DNA of 64,000 bases from Cupriavidus taiwanensis (GTDB taxonomy: Bacteria; Pseudomonadota; Gammaproteobacteria; Burkholderiales; Burkholderiaceae): the NCBI RefSeq assembly GCF_900250115.1, contig NZ_LT984803.1, forward strand, positions 1,054,001 to 1,118,000, read 5' to 3'. The notes under the pieces are model-generated. The model was not told the origin of the DNA. It was given only the letters and a program-made list of their open reading frames with translations, and ran no database searches. This document shows positions 8,047 to 16,381 of the stretch, piece after piece (within the stretch, counting starts at the first letter, position 1; each line of letters opens with the position of its first letter). Position numbers and translations under genes: made by a program.

Positions 8047-9570
8047 TTACTGCTCTTCGGCCAGCAGCGACAGGCCCAGGCCGGCACGGCGCCACAGCCA
8101 CGGGCTGGGGCGATAGCGCATGTCGCCGGTCAGCGCTTCCATGTTGCGCAGCGTCTCCAGCACCAGCTGCGGGCCGACCGCGTCGCCCAGCGCCAGGGGG
8201 CCCTTCGGGTAGCCCAGGCCGAGGTTCACGGCCAGGTCGATGTCGGCCGGCGTGGCGATGCGCTGCTGCGCGATATCGCTGGCGATATTGATGATGCAGC
8301 AGAGCACGCGCTGGGCGACGAAGCCGGCGGAGTCGCGGATCAGCGTGACCGGCACGCCGTCGCTGGCAAACAGGCCATGCGCGGCGTCGCGCGCGGCGGC
8401 GCTGGTGGCCGGGGTGGTCATCAGCGTGCGGCGCCTGGTGGCCTCGAACGGCAGCAGCGTGTCGATGGCGACGGTGCGGGCCGGGTCCAGGCCTTGCTGC
8501 AGCGCGCTGGTGGTGGCGTCCAGGCCCAGCGGCGTGACGATGATCAGCGCGTCGGCGGACGGCTGGTTGCCGCCTTCCGGGGTCACGCCGAGCGCGCCCA
8601 GCAGCTTGGTCACCATGGCATGGCCGCGCTCGCTGGCGTGGCTGACCCACACGCTCGACGGGCGCGCGGCCGGCACCGCTGCGGCGGCGGGCACCTGCTT
8701 CTGGCCGTCGGCATAGGCATAGAAGCCGGCCCCGGCCTTGCGCCCGATCAGCCCGCCGACCGCGCGGATCGCGGTGATCGGCGACGGGCGGTAGCGCGGC
8801 TCCTGGTAGAACTGGTTGTAGATCGATTCCATCACCGGGTGCGACACGTCCAGCCCGGTCAGGTCCATCAGCTCGAACGGGCCCATGCGGAAGCCGGCCT
8901 GCTCGCGCATGATGTTGTCAATGTCGGCGAATTCGGCCACGCCTTCCTGCGCGACCTTCAGGCCTTCGATATTCATGCCGCGGCCGGCATGGTTGACGAT
9001 AAAGCCCGGCATGTCCTTGCAGCGCACCGGCGTATGGCCCATGCGGCGCGACAGCGCCATCAGCGCGTCGCCGACCGCGGGATCGCCCGACAGGCCGTCG
9101 ATGACCTCGACCACCTTCATCAGCGGCACCGGGTTGAAGAAGTGGTAGCCGGCGATGCGGCCGGGATGCTTCGATCCGACGGCGATCGCGGTGATCGACA
9201 GCGACGAGGTGTTCGAGGCGATGATCGCGTCCTCGCGCAGGATCGCTTCCAGCTTGGCGACCAGGTCGCGCTTGACCTCCAGCTTCTCGACGATGGCTTC
9301 GAGCACCATGTCGCTGTTGGCCAGATCCTCCAGCGCAGCGCACGGCTTGACGCGGGCCAGCGTGGCCTCGGCGTCGGCGGCGCTGAGCTTGCCCTTGTCG
9401 GCCAGCTTGGCCAGCGTGTCCTGCAGGTACTTGCGCGCGGCTTCCACCGCCTGCGGGTTGGCGTCGTACAGGTTGACGGTCAGGCCAGCCTGCGCGGCGA
9501 TCTGCGCGATGCCGCGGCCCATGGCGCCGGTGCCGACGATGCCCAGCGTATCGATGGTGAAAGTGCTCAT
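8047..9570 (-). CDS. 3-hydroxyacyl-CoA dehydrogenase (PaaH/PaaC-like)
   Basis: A 507-residue NAD-dependent dehydrogenase oxidising 3-hydroxyacyl-CoA to 3-oxoacyl-CoA. The N-terminal Rossmann motif GIVGTGAMGRGIAQ is at about residues 9-22. The catalytic-domain signature HFFNPVPLMKVVEV follows near residue 140. A first 3HCDH C-terminal domain (about 185-285) is followed by a second copy (about 400-490), as in the roughly 500-residue phenylacetate-pathway enzymes. I chose the ATG at 9570; the adjacent ATG at 9573 and one at 9582 are equally in frame. It is first in a four-gene minus-strand run ending at the APH-like gene. No other paa genes are in the window, so the specific pathway is uncertain. 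Confidence 0.9.
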   Translation of the reverse strand: MSTFTIDTLGIVGTGAMGRGIAQIAAQAGLTVNLYDANPQAVEAARKYLQDTLAKLADKGKLSAADAEATLARVKPCAALEDLANSDMVLEAIVEKLEVKRDLVAKLEAILREDAIIASNTSSLSITAIAVGSKHPGRIAGYHFFNPVPLMKVVEVIDGLSGDPAVGDALMALSRRMGHTPVRCKDMPGFIVNHAGRGMNIEGLKVAQEGVAEFADIDNIMREQAGFRMGPFELMDLTGLDVSHPVMESIYNQFYQEPRYRPSPITAIRAVGGLIGRKAGAGFYAYADGQKQVPAAAAVPAARPSSVWVSHASERGHAMVTKLLGALGVTPEGGNQPSADALIIVTPLGLDATTSALQQGLDPARTVAIDTLLPFEATRRRTLMTTPATSAAARDAAHGLFASDGVPVTLIRDSAGFVAQRVLCCIINIASDIAQQRIATPADIDLAVNLGLGYPKGPLALGDAVGPQLVLETLRNMEALTGDMRYRPSPWLWRRAGLGLSLLAEEQ

Positions 9571-9756
9571 CATTCGTCCCAAAAGTTGTGGTTAAATTAG
9601 CACGATCGTACGTTTTTTGCACCTTCCGCAACAGACCGGCAGGGCAGGCCGCGTGCGCTGATCGGCCAGCCGGTTCACTGCAGACGCCGGATGGTCCACA
9701 ATCCCCGTTCCACGCGATTCGATGCGGGAACCCATCCCATCACGGAGACAGACGAC

Positions 9757-10401
9757 ATGCTGAAGCTCTGCGGATTTGCCGCCAGCAACTACTACAACAA
9801 AGTGAAGCTGGCGCTGCTGGAAAAGAACGTGCCGTTCGAAGAAGTGCTGGCCTGGATCGGCGAGACCGATCCAGCGGCCACGCCCGCTGGTAAGGTGCCC
9901 TACATCATCACCGAATCTGGCCCGGTGTGCGAGTCCGCGGCCATCGCCGAATACGTGGAAGCGGCCTACCCGCAGACGCCGCTGCTGCCAGCGGACCCGT
10001 ACCAGGCCGCCAAGGTGCGCGAGATCGTCGTGTTCCTGGAGCTCTACCTGGAGCTGACCGCGCGCGAGCTGTACCCGGAGGCGTTCTTCGGCGGCAAGGT
10101 CAGCGACAGTGTCAAGGAGCGCCAGCACAAGCTGCTGACGCGCTATATCCCGGCATTTGCCAAGCTGGCGAAGTTCTCGCCGTACATCGCTGGCGACGGC
10201 TTCACGCTGGCCGATTGCGCGGCGGCGGTGCACCTGCCGCTGGTGTCGTCGTGCACCAAGATCATCTATGGCACCGACATGCTGGCTGAACTGCCGGTCA
10301 AGGACTACCTGAAGCTGCTGTCGCAGCGCGAGTCGGTGCAGAAGGTCAATGCCGACCGCAAGGCTAACACCGAGCTGATGATGAGCCGCAGCAGGAAGTA
10401 A
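9757..10401 (+). CDS. Glutathione S-transferase family protein
   Basis: A 214-residue GST. The thioredoxin-fold N-terminal domain (residues 1-78) begins MLKLCGFAASNYYNKVKLAL, and the glutathione-binding ESAAIAEYVE segment lies near residue 65. The all-helical C-terminal domain follows, with the conserved DGFTLADCAAA N-capping region. A GGAG site 9-10 nt upstream supports the ATG at 9757, which restores the normal GST start; the longer open frame adds unrelated residues. It diverges from the 3-hydroxyacyl-CoA dehydrogenase operon with 186 nt between starts. The electrophilic substrate cannot be predicted. Confidence 0.88.
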   Translation: MLKLCGFAASNYYNKVKLALLEKNVPFEEVLAWIGETDPAATPAGKVPYIITESGPVCESAAIAEYVEAAYPQTPLLPADPYQAAKVREIVVFLELYLELTARELYPEAFFGGKVSDSVKERQHKLLTRYIPAFAKLAKFSPYIAGDGFTLADCAAAVHLPLVSSCTKIIYGTDMLAELPVKDYLKLLSQRESVQKVNADRKANTELMMSRSRK

Positions 10402-10425
10402 GCGGTTCGCCTTGCCACTCGAGTA

Positions 10426-10454
10426 CTCCCTCTCCCGCTTGCGGGAGCGGGGAG
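10426..10454. repeat. REP-like palindrome between GST and aminotransferase genes
   Basis: CTCCCTCTCCCGC-TT-GCGGGAGCGGGGAG, a near-perfect inverted repeat of the same family as the copies at 5121, 5212, 14349, 18515 and 34920. It sits between two converging gene ends and is followed by the family's GAGCAAACC flank, also seen after the 5212 copy. Confidence 0.7.
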
Positions 10455-10524
10455 CAAACCGCCGGGATGCAAGACGCCTCGGCCAACAAAAATGCCCGCG
10501 AATCGCGAGCGATTCCGTCCTGGC

Positions 10525-11697
10525 TTACAGCTTCGCCAGCCGCTCCAGCGCCAGCGCCAGCGTCTCTTCCTTCTTCGCGAAGCAGAACCGCACCACGCCC
10601 GACTCGCGCGGCTGCGAGTAGAACGCCGAGACCGGAATCGCGGCCACGCCGATCTCGCGCGTCAGCCACATGGCGAAGTCGGCCTCGCCCAGGTCCGAGA
10701 TCGCGGAATAATCGACGCACTGGAAATAGGTGCCGTCCGACGGCAGCAGCTTGAAGCGCGACCCCGCCAGCCCGGCGCGGAAAAAATCGCGCTTGGCCTG
10801 GTAGAACGCCGACAGCTGCAGGTAGGGCGCCGGATCGGCCATGTAGTCGGCCAGGCCATGCTGCACCGGCGTGTTCACCGTGAACACGTTGAACTGGTGC
10901 ACCTTGCGAAACTCGGCCATCAGCGCGGCCGGCGCGGCCACGTAGCCGACCTTCCAGCCGGTCACGTGATAGGTCTTGCCGAAGCTCGAGATGACGAAGC
11001 TGCGGCGCGCCAGCTCGGGATGGCGCGACACCGATTCGTGCCGCTGGCCATCGTAGACCATGTGTTCGTAGACCTCGTCCGACAGCAGCAGGATGTCGGT
11101 GCCGGCGAGGATCTGCGCCAGCTGGTCCATGTCGGCCGCGCGCCAGATCGTGCCGGTGGGGTTGTGCGGCGTGTTGACAAGGATCATGCGCGTGCGCGGC
11201 GTGATCGCGGCGGCGAGCTTGTCGAAGGGCACGCGGAATTCCGGCGCTTCGAGCGCGACCGGCACCGCGGTGCCGCCGGCCAGTTCGATCGCGGGCAGGT
11301 AGCTGTCGTAGCACGGCTCCAGCACGATCACCTCGTCGCCCGGATGCACCGCGCACAGGATCGCGGTGAGGATGCCCTGGGTGGCGCCCGCGGTGACGGT
11401 GATCTCGCTGTCCCAGCTGTACTGGTGGCCATACAGGCTGGCGATCTTGGCGGCGATGGCCTGGCGCAGGTGCGGCACGCCCGCCATCGGCGGGTACTGG
11501 TTATGGCCGGCGCGCATGGCGCCGGCGACGGCATCGACGATGCCCGGGTCGCAGTCGAAGTCCGGAAAGCCCTGGCCCAGGTTGACCGCGTTCTTCTCGG
11601 CGGCGAGCGCCGACATCACGGTGAAGATGGTGGTGCCGACGCCGGGCAGGCGCGACGGCGGCGGCGTCAGTGGGGCGAGCGTGGTGTCTGCGGACAT
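10525..11697 (-). CDS. PLP-dependent aminotransferase (class I/II, methionine-aminotransferase-like)
   Basis: A 390-residue fold-type I aminotransferase. The PLP Schiff-base Lys lies in SSFGKTYHVTGWKVGY, followed by the phosphate-binding GWK segment. Upstream are the conserved VNTPHNPTGTIW and LSDEVYEHMVYD motifs. The N-terminal VNLGQGFPDFDCDP block is typical of the YbdL/kynurenine-aminotransferase group, which often uses methionine, glutamine or aromatic amino acids. It appears monocistronic, with the orphan PIN gene 78 nt upstream on the same strand. Exact amino-donor preference is not shown. Confidence 0.88.
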   Translation of the reverse strand: MSADTTLAPLTPPPSRLPGVGTTIFTVMSALAAEKNAVNLGQGFPDFDCDPGIVDAVAGAMRAGHNQYPPMAGVPHLRQAIAAKIASLYGHQYSWDSEITVTAGATQGILTAILCAVHPGDEVIVLEPCYDSYLPAIELAGGTAVPVALEAPEFRVPFDKLAAAITPRTRMILVNTPHNPTGTIWRAADMDQLAQILAGTDILLLSDEVYEHMVYDGQRHESVSRHPELARRSFVISSFGKTYHVTGWKVGYVAAPAALMAEFRKVHQFNVFTVNTPVQHGLADYMADPAPYLQLSAFYQAKRDFFRAGLAGSRFKLLPSDGTYFQCVDYSAISDLGEADFAMWLTREIGVAAIPVSAFYSQPRESGVVRFCFAKKEETLALALERLAKL

Positions 11698-11775
11698 AGA
11701 GCGCGAGTCGATGCGGTAGGAACGGTGGGCGGTCAGGCGTGCGGCAAGCGCATGGCGGCGCCGCGAGCCGCCATT

Positions 11776-12327
11776 CTAAAGCGGATCGGCGGCCGCGGCC
11801 GGCGCCAGCGCGGCCAGCCAGGCGCCGAATGCCGGCGGCGTCATCACTTCCACGCCGCTGCTGCGGCGCAGCCGGGTGCGCAGCTTGAGCACGGCCTTGT
11901 CCTTCGACACCAGGCAGGCGGCGCCGGCAAAGTGGGCCAGCTCGACGAACTTCTGGTCGTCGGTGTCCTTGCAGCGCGGCAGGCGCAGCGCGTCGCAAGC
12001 GGCCTGCGGCGGCGCCGCTTCCAGGCTGGCGAGGCGGTCGACGGTGGCCAGCGCTGCGCCGATATCGACGTCAAAACGGGCAAATTGCGGATAGGCCAGC
12101 ACCCGGCGCAGTTCCTCGCGGCAGTCGGCGCGGATCACCGGGGCGATGATGCCGGCTTCCAGCGCGGCGCAGATCGGCTCGACCTGCGGGTCCTGGAAGA
12201 CCAGCAGGTCCACCCAGATATTGGAGTCCAGCACCACGCGCGGCGCGGATGTGATGCCGGCGGGGCGGCCGGCCGGGCTGCCGGAGTTCCCGGCGGACGG
12301 GGTGGTTGCGGTGGTGTCGAGGCGCAT
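11776..12327 (-). CDS. PIN-domain protein (putative toxin component, COG1569-like)
   Basis: A 183-residue protein. After a roughly 30-residue Thr/Ser/Gly-rich lead it shows the PIN nuclease pattern: [15 protein letters not shown] (first acidic residue), EELRRVL (Glu), and [16 protein letters not shown] followed by [10 protein letters not shown], supplying the later acidic residues. PIN proteins are Mg-dependent ribonucleases, often paired with an antitoxin. No antitoxin-like ORF lies on either side: upstream is divergent yaaA 49 nt away, downstream the aminotransferase. It therefore looks like an orphan, as is common for this subfamily in Burkholderiaceae. The ATG at 12327 may be too early; a start near residue 30 is possible. 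Confidence 0.75.
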   Translation of the reverse strand: MRLDTTATTPSAGNSGSPAGRPAGITSAPRVVLDSNIWVDLLVFQDPQVEPICAALEAGIIAPVIRADCREELRRVLAYPQFARFDVDIGAALATVDRLASLEAAPPQAACDALRLPRCKDTDDQKFVELAHFAGAACLVSKDKAVLKLRTRLRRSSGVEVMTPPAFGAWLAALAPAAAADPL

Positions 12328-12331
12328 TCGC

Positions 12332-12337
12332 TACAAT
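12332..12337 (+). promoter_or_regulatory. Putative -10 box (TACAAT) for yaaA
   Basis: TACAAT lies 39 nt before the yaaA ATG, inside the 49-nt gap between divergent PIN and yaaA starts. Any -35 element would lie within the PIN gene's first codons. No good TTGACA match at normal spacing. Confidence 0.35.
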
Positions 12338-12376
12338 CTGGGCTTGTTTGTCCTTGGCTACTGCCGCGATTTTGCC

Positions 12377-13162
12377 ATGCTCATCGTTTTGTCTCCCGCC
12401 AAGTCGCTGGACTACGAGACTCCCGCCCGCATCAAGACCCACACGCTGCCGCGCTTCATCGACCGTTCCGCCGCGCTGATCGAGCGCCTGCGCCGGCTGG
12501 CGCCGCAGGACGTGGGCGCGCTGATGGACATCTCCGACAAGCTCGCGGTGCTCAACGTGACGCGCTACGCCGACTGGTCGCCAACGTTCACCGCGGCCAA
12601 CAGCAAGCAGGCGGTGCTGGCCTTCAACGGCGATGTCTACGACGGCCTCGATGCGAAATCGCTATCGGCCGACGAGCTTGGCTTTGCGCAGAAGCACCTG
12701 CGCATCCTGTCCGGCCTGTACGGCGTGCTGCGCCCGCTGGACTGGATGCAGCCGTACCGGCTCGAAATGGGCACGCGCCTGGACAATGCCGCCGGCAAGG
12801 ACCTGTACGCGTTCTGGGGCGACGATGTCACGCAGCTGCTCAATGCCGACATGGCGGAGCTCAGGCAGGAAGGCGCGCCGGTGCTGGTCAACCTGGCCTC
12901 GGAGGAGTATTTCAAGGTGGTGCGGCCCAAGGTGCTGCAGGCGCGCATCGTCACGCCGGTGTTCGAGGACTGGAAGGGCGGCCGCTACAAGATCATTTCG
13001 TTCCACGCCAAGCGCGCGCGCGGCACCATGGCGCGCTACGCGGTGACGCATCGCGTGACCGAGCCGGAAAAGCTCAAGCGCTTCGCCGAAGACGGCTATG
13101 CCTTCGACCAGGCGGCCTCGGACGCGACCCGCTGGGTGTTCCGCCGCCGCCTCGAAGACTGA
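12377..13162 (+). CDS. yaaA: Peroxide stress protein YaaA (DUF328)
   Basis: A 261-residue YaaA-family protein, the same size as the E. coli member (258). It begins [14 protein letters not shown] and contains the hallmark [33 protein letters not shown] and [11 protein letters not shown] segments. In E. coli YaaA lowers intracellular free iron during peroxide stress and belongs to the OxyR response; transfer of that role here is inference. The start was set by the conserved N-terminus, since the open frame begins about 230 nt earlier inside the opposite-strand PIN gene. The M14 carboxypeptidase gene follows 38 nt downstream and may be cotranscribed. Confidence 0.93.
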   Translation: MLIVLSPAKSLDYETPARIKTHTLPRFIDRSAALIERLRRLAPQDVGALMDISDKLAVLNVTRYADWSPTFTAANSKQAVLAFNGDVYDGLDAKSLSADELGFAQKHLRILSGLYGVLRPLDWMQPYRLEMGTRLDNAAGKDLYAFWGDDVTQLLNADMAELRQEGAPVLVNLASEEYFKVVRPKVLQARIVTPVFEDWKGGRYKIISFHAKRARGTMARYAVTHRVTEPEKLKRFAEDGYAFDQAASDATRWVFRRRLED

Positions 13163-13200
13163 CCACGCGTCCTGAACCCATCGCCACGAGACCGCCAGCC

Positions 13201-14334
13201 ATGCTGCATATCTCTTCGCATTTCGATTCCGGTGCCATCGAGGTCGAGGCGCTCGACCGCGCCGACGATATCCGCCTGCGCATCCGTGCCGATTCGCACG
13301 CCGACTTCCGCCAGTGGTTCCATTTCCGGCTGCAGGGAGCGGCCGGGCAGGCCTGCCGCATGCACTTCCTGAACGCGGGCGACTGCACCTATCCGGATGG
13401 CTGGCGCGACTACCGCGCGGTGGCGTCGTACGACCGCGCCAACTGGTTCCGCGTGCCGACGCGCTTCGACGGGCAGGTGATGACGGTGGAGGTCACCCCC
13501 GAGCACGACAGCATCTGGTTCGCGTATTTCGAGCCCTATCCGGACGAGCGCCACCTGGCGCTGCTGGCAAGCTGCCAGCGCTCGCCGCTGGCGCGGCTGT
13601 CGCACCTGGGCAGCACCGTCGACGGGCGCGACATGACGCGCGTCACCATCGGCGAGCCCGGCCCGGGCAAGTCGACCATCTGGATGATCGCGCGCCAGCA
13701 CCCGGGCGAGAGCATGGCCGAGTGGTTTGTCGAGGGCGTGCTGCAGCGGCTGACTGGCACCGGCATGTGGGCCGGCGACCCGGCCGCGCGCAAGCTGCTC
13801 GAGCGCGCGGTGTTCCATATCGTGCCGAACATGAACCCCGACGGCTCGGCGCGCGGCAACCTGCGCACCAACGCCGCGGGCGCCAACCTGAACCGCGAGT
13901 GGATGGCGCCGAGCCCGGATACCAGCCCCGAGGTCTACCACGTGCGCCGCGCGATCGAGGCCAGCGGCTGCGACATGTTCTTCGATATCCACGGCGACGA
14001 GGGCCTGCCGTACAACTTCGTCGCCGGCAGCGAGATGCTGCCGGGTTTCACCGAAGCGCGCCGGCGCGAGCAGCTGCGCTTTATCGAGGCCTTCAAGCGG
14101 GCCTCGCCGGACTTCCAGGACGTGCATGGCTATGCGGCCAGCAAGTACAACGCCGACGCGCTCAAGCTGGCGTCGAAGTACATCGGCCATACCTTCGGCT
14201 GCCTGGCACTGACGCTGGAGATGCCGTTCAAGGACAACGCCGACCTGCCGGATCCGGCGGTCGGATGGAATGGTGCGCGCAGTGCGCTGCTGGGAACGGC
14301 GATGCTGCAGGCGATACTGGATTATCTGGGCTGA
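13201..14334 (+). CDS. M14-family zinc carboxypeptidase
   Basis: A 377-residue cytosolic-carboxypeptidase-like M14 enzyme. Residues 1-125 form the N-terminal beta-sandwich typical of the AGBL/CCP group. Zinc ligands are His167 and Glu170 in RQHPGESMAEW and His264 in FDIHGDEG. The substrate carboxylate-binding region is PNMNPDGSARGNLRTNAAG with NLNREW, and the general base is probably Glu340 in LTLEMPFKDN. There is no signal peptide, so it acts in the cytoplasm. Bacterial homologues are poorly characterised; peptidoglycan-peptide or protein-tail trimming are possibilities only. A long perfect hairpin (14349-14394) follows the stop codon. Confidence 0.88.
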   Translation: MLHISSHFDSGAIEVEALDRADDIRLRIRADSHADFRQWFHFRLQGAAGQACRMHFLNAGDCTYPDGWRDYRAVASYDRANWFRVPTRFDGQVMTVEVTPEHDSIWFAYFEPYPDERHLALLASCQRSPLARLSHLGSTVDGRDMTRVTIGEPGPGKSTIWMIARQHPGESMAEWFVEGVLQRLTGTGMWAGDPAARKLLERAVFHIVPNMNPDGSARGNLRTNAAGANLNREWMAPSPDTSPEVYHVRRAIEASGCDMFFDIHGDEGLPYNFVAGSEMLPGFTEARRREQLRFIEAFKRASPDFQDVHGYAASKYNADALKLASKYIGHTFGCLALTLEMPFKDNADLPDPAVGWNGARSALLGTAMLQAILDYLG

Positions 14335-14348
14335 GCGTTGGCTCGCTG

Positions 14349-14394
14349 CTGGTTGTCTCCCCTCTCCCGCTTGCGGGAGAGGGGAGACAACCAG
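14349..14394. repeat. REP-like palindrome with perfect 22-bp arms
   Basis: Positions 14349-14370 and 14373-14394 are exact reverse complements around a TT loop. The core is the CCTCTCCCGC/GCGGGAGAGG unit of the dispersed family, but here the symmetry extends outward by about 10 bp per side (CTGGTTGTCT). It lies 14 nt after the carboxypeptidase stop and 32 nt before the end of the convergent BspC-like gene, so it could terminate or stabilise both messages. Confidence 0.8.
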
Positions 14395-14426
14395 CGTCCA
14401 CAACGGCGTTCGCTGTCTTGCTGCGC

Positions 14427-15208
14427 CTACTGCTTCTGCTTGCTCTTGCTGCCCGCCTTGGCCGAGCTCGACGTGGACTTGGCCGACGTCGACTTGGCAG
14501 AGCTCGACTTCACCGACTTCGACGTAGAAGCCTTGCCGGACTTCGGCGCCGTGCTCTTGCCCTTGGCCCCCTTGCGGCTCTTGCTCGCCGACGTGCGCGT
14601 GGCGGTGGGCACCGCCGGCGCGGCGGCAGGCTCGCTGATGGTGGCGCCGCTGCTGTCGAGCAGCTCGTACGCCAGCATCATGCCGTCGTCATAACCGCAG
14701 CGGACCTTGACCGGCTGCCAGTCGTCGCTGCCCTGGCGCTTGTGCGCGGTGGCGGCGAAGGTGACCACCGAGCTGACCGGCACCGCCTGCTTGCCCGGCG
14801 AGAAACGCCCGCTCCAGGGTTCGGTGCTGGCCTGGCCCGTGGCGAGCGCGCCGGTGGGGATCTTCAGCGCATCGTAGGTGGCCGAGCGCGGCACCACCCA
14901 GCTGGCGTGGGCGGCGCAGTCGGCCACGTCGCTGTTGGCGTTCTCGGTCTTCATCAGCTGCTCGCGCATGCGCGCGCGGTATTCGGACAGGCTGACGCGG
15001 CCGCGGTCGGGCAGGTTGATGGTCTTGGTGGGGGGCCGGGCGGAAACTGCCGGTGCGGAGGCGGGGCGGGCGGGAGCTGCGGCGGGACCGGGGCCGGCGC
15101 CGGGGCGGCGGCAGTGCCGGCGGACTCGTCCGGCAGGTTGGCGCAGCCCGCCAGCGCGATCGCACCGGCTACTGCGGCGGCCACCATGCGCAGCCGGCTG
15201 CCGAGCAT
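14427..15208 (-). pseudogene. BspC-domain lipoprotein gene, apparently frameshifted
   Basis: The 5' part (start about 15208) encodes a lipoprotein signal ending AIALAGCANLPDES and then a Pro/Ala-rich linker. The 3' part, in another frame, encodes the conserved BspC-like region (TKTINLPDRGRVSLSEY, then DVADCAAHASWVVPRSATYD), followed by a low-complexity Ser/Lys/Ala tail ending at 14427. The two frames can be joined only by a one-base change in the G/C-rich linker, around 15030-15100; a run of six G at 15030-15035 is a likely spot. Either the gene is broken, or the base is a sequencing or assembly error, or expression needs slippage. If translation restarts, MREQLMKTEN at 14969 gives a 180-residue product without a signal peptide. 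Confidence 0.65.
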
Positions 15209-15479
15209 TGCGGAGATTCGTCGGATCACGGTGTTAGCGTTGTGAGCGTGTGTGCTTGCCTGGGATTGCCTGCCGGCGCACGGGGCCGGCAGCCAGGATT
15301 GGGTTGGCAAAGGATTGCCATGATAGAGGAAACCCCTCTGCCAAAGTTCCTAAATCTTGTTACCCATTCTTCTAACGCATCGCCACCCCGTTACGGCCCG
15401 CGCCATGTGCTCCCGGCGCGGGTGGGAATGGTCCGAGCCGCGCCACGGCGGCGGCACCGCGCGCCGGCGCGCGGCGGTG

Positions 15480-16367
15480 TCAGGCCACGCGCGACGGCAT
15501 CGCGCGCGTAAAGCGCAGCAGTTCGTCGAGCAGGCTGTTCAGGTCATGCCGCAGCTTGGCAAAGCCGGCGCTATGCGTGAGGCCGGCCTCGTCCATGTAG
15601 AGCTTGCGATTGACCTCCAGCTGCAGGCTGTGGCGGCCGGCCTGAGGCTGTCCGACCACGCGCACGATCTCTACGCCCTTGTACGGGTGGTTGCGCCAGA
15701 CCTCGTAGCCCATCTCCTTGAGCAGTCCCTCGACCCGGTCGGTGAAGCGCTTGTCGCAGGTGGTGCCGTCGCGGTCGCCGACGACGAAATCGGGATGCTC
15801 CAGCCCCGGGAATTCGGTCGCGAACGGCGCGGCGTGGCTGGGCATCGAGTGGCAGTTGATATGCCACGCGCTGCCATGGCTGGCGACGGCGCGCTCGGCC
15901 AGCTTCTGCAGCTGCGCGTAGTAGGGCAGGTAGCAGCGCTCGATGCGCGCCTGTACCTCGGCCACGCTAAGCTTGCGGTCGTAGATGGCTTCGCCGGTGT
16001 CCAGCACGCGCCAGACCAGGCCCTTGCCCAGCCGGGTCTTGGCGGTCTCCTGCTTCGTACCGGGCCAGGGCGCGTCGAGCAGGGCTTCGTCGATCTCTTC
16101 GAGCGCGCGGTTGGCGTCGAGGTAGCTGCGCGGAAAGCCCGCGCACAGCAGCGGGATGCCGCGCGCCGGGGCGCCGGCGTAGAGCTCGTCGACGAAGGTG
16201 TCCTCGGCCTGGCGCAGCAGCGGCAGCGGCAGCGCGGGATCGGGGCGGAAGTCCGTGGGGTAGGTGGTCGCGCTGTGCGGCGAGTCCAGGAACAGCGCCG
16301 CGGGCTCGCCCTCGGGCTGGTACAGGCAGAACGGACTGTCCGCGAAGGTTCGGTCGGTATCGGTCAT
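15480..16367 (-). CDS. N-formylglutamate amidohydrolase family protein (HutG-like)
   Basis: A 295-residue FGase-family protein, expected to hydrolyse N-formyl-L-glutamate or similar N-acyl amino acids. Recognisable segments are ALFLDSPHSATTYP near residue 24, FVDELYAGAP, SYLDANRALEEID, INCHSMPSHAAP (metal-site His region) and the C-terminal HSLQLEVNRKLYMDE. No hut genes are adjacent. It lies 14 nt downstream of a Bug-type solute receptor on the same strand, so it may process a compound captured by that receptor. 15209-15479, upstream of the lipoprotein gene, holds no gene that I can support. Confidence 0.85.
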   Translation of the reverse strand: MTDTDRTFADSPFCLYQPEGEPAALFLDSPHSATTYPTDFRPDPALPLPLLRQAEDTFVDELYAGAPARGIPLLCAGFPRSYLDANRALEEIDEALLDAPWPGTKQETAKTRLGKGLVWRVLDTGEAIYDRKLSVAEVQARIERCYLPYYAQLQKLAERAVASHGSAWHINCHSMPSHAAPFATEFPGLEHPDFVVGDRDGTTCDKRFTDRVEGLLKEMGYEVWRNHPYKGVEIVRVVGQPQAGRHSLQLEVNRKLYMDEAGLTHSAGFAKLRHDLNSLLDELLRFTRAMPSRVA

Positions 16368-16381
16368 GGTGTGCGTGGCGT

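Noticed and set aside
9601..9612. Short palindrome ACGATCGT near the 3-hydroxyacyl-CoA dehydrogenase promoter
   Set aside because: Only 8 bp, symmetry does not extend, and no regulator gene is next to it; too weak to call an operator.
11776..13162. Toxin-antitoxin pair with the PIN protein
   Set aside because: No antitoxin-like ORF adjoins the PIN gene; yaaA is divergent and unrelated, so it is treated as an orphan.
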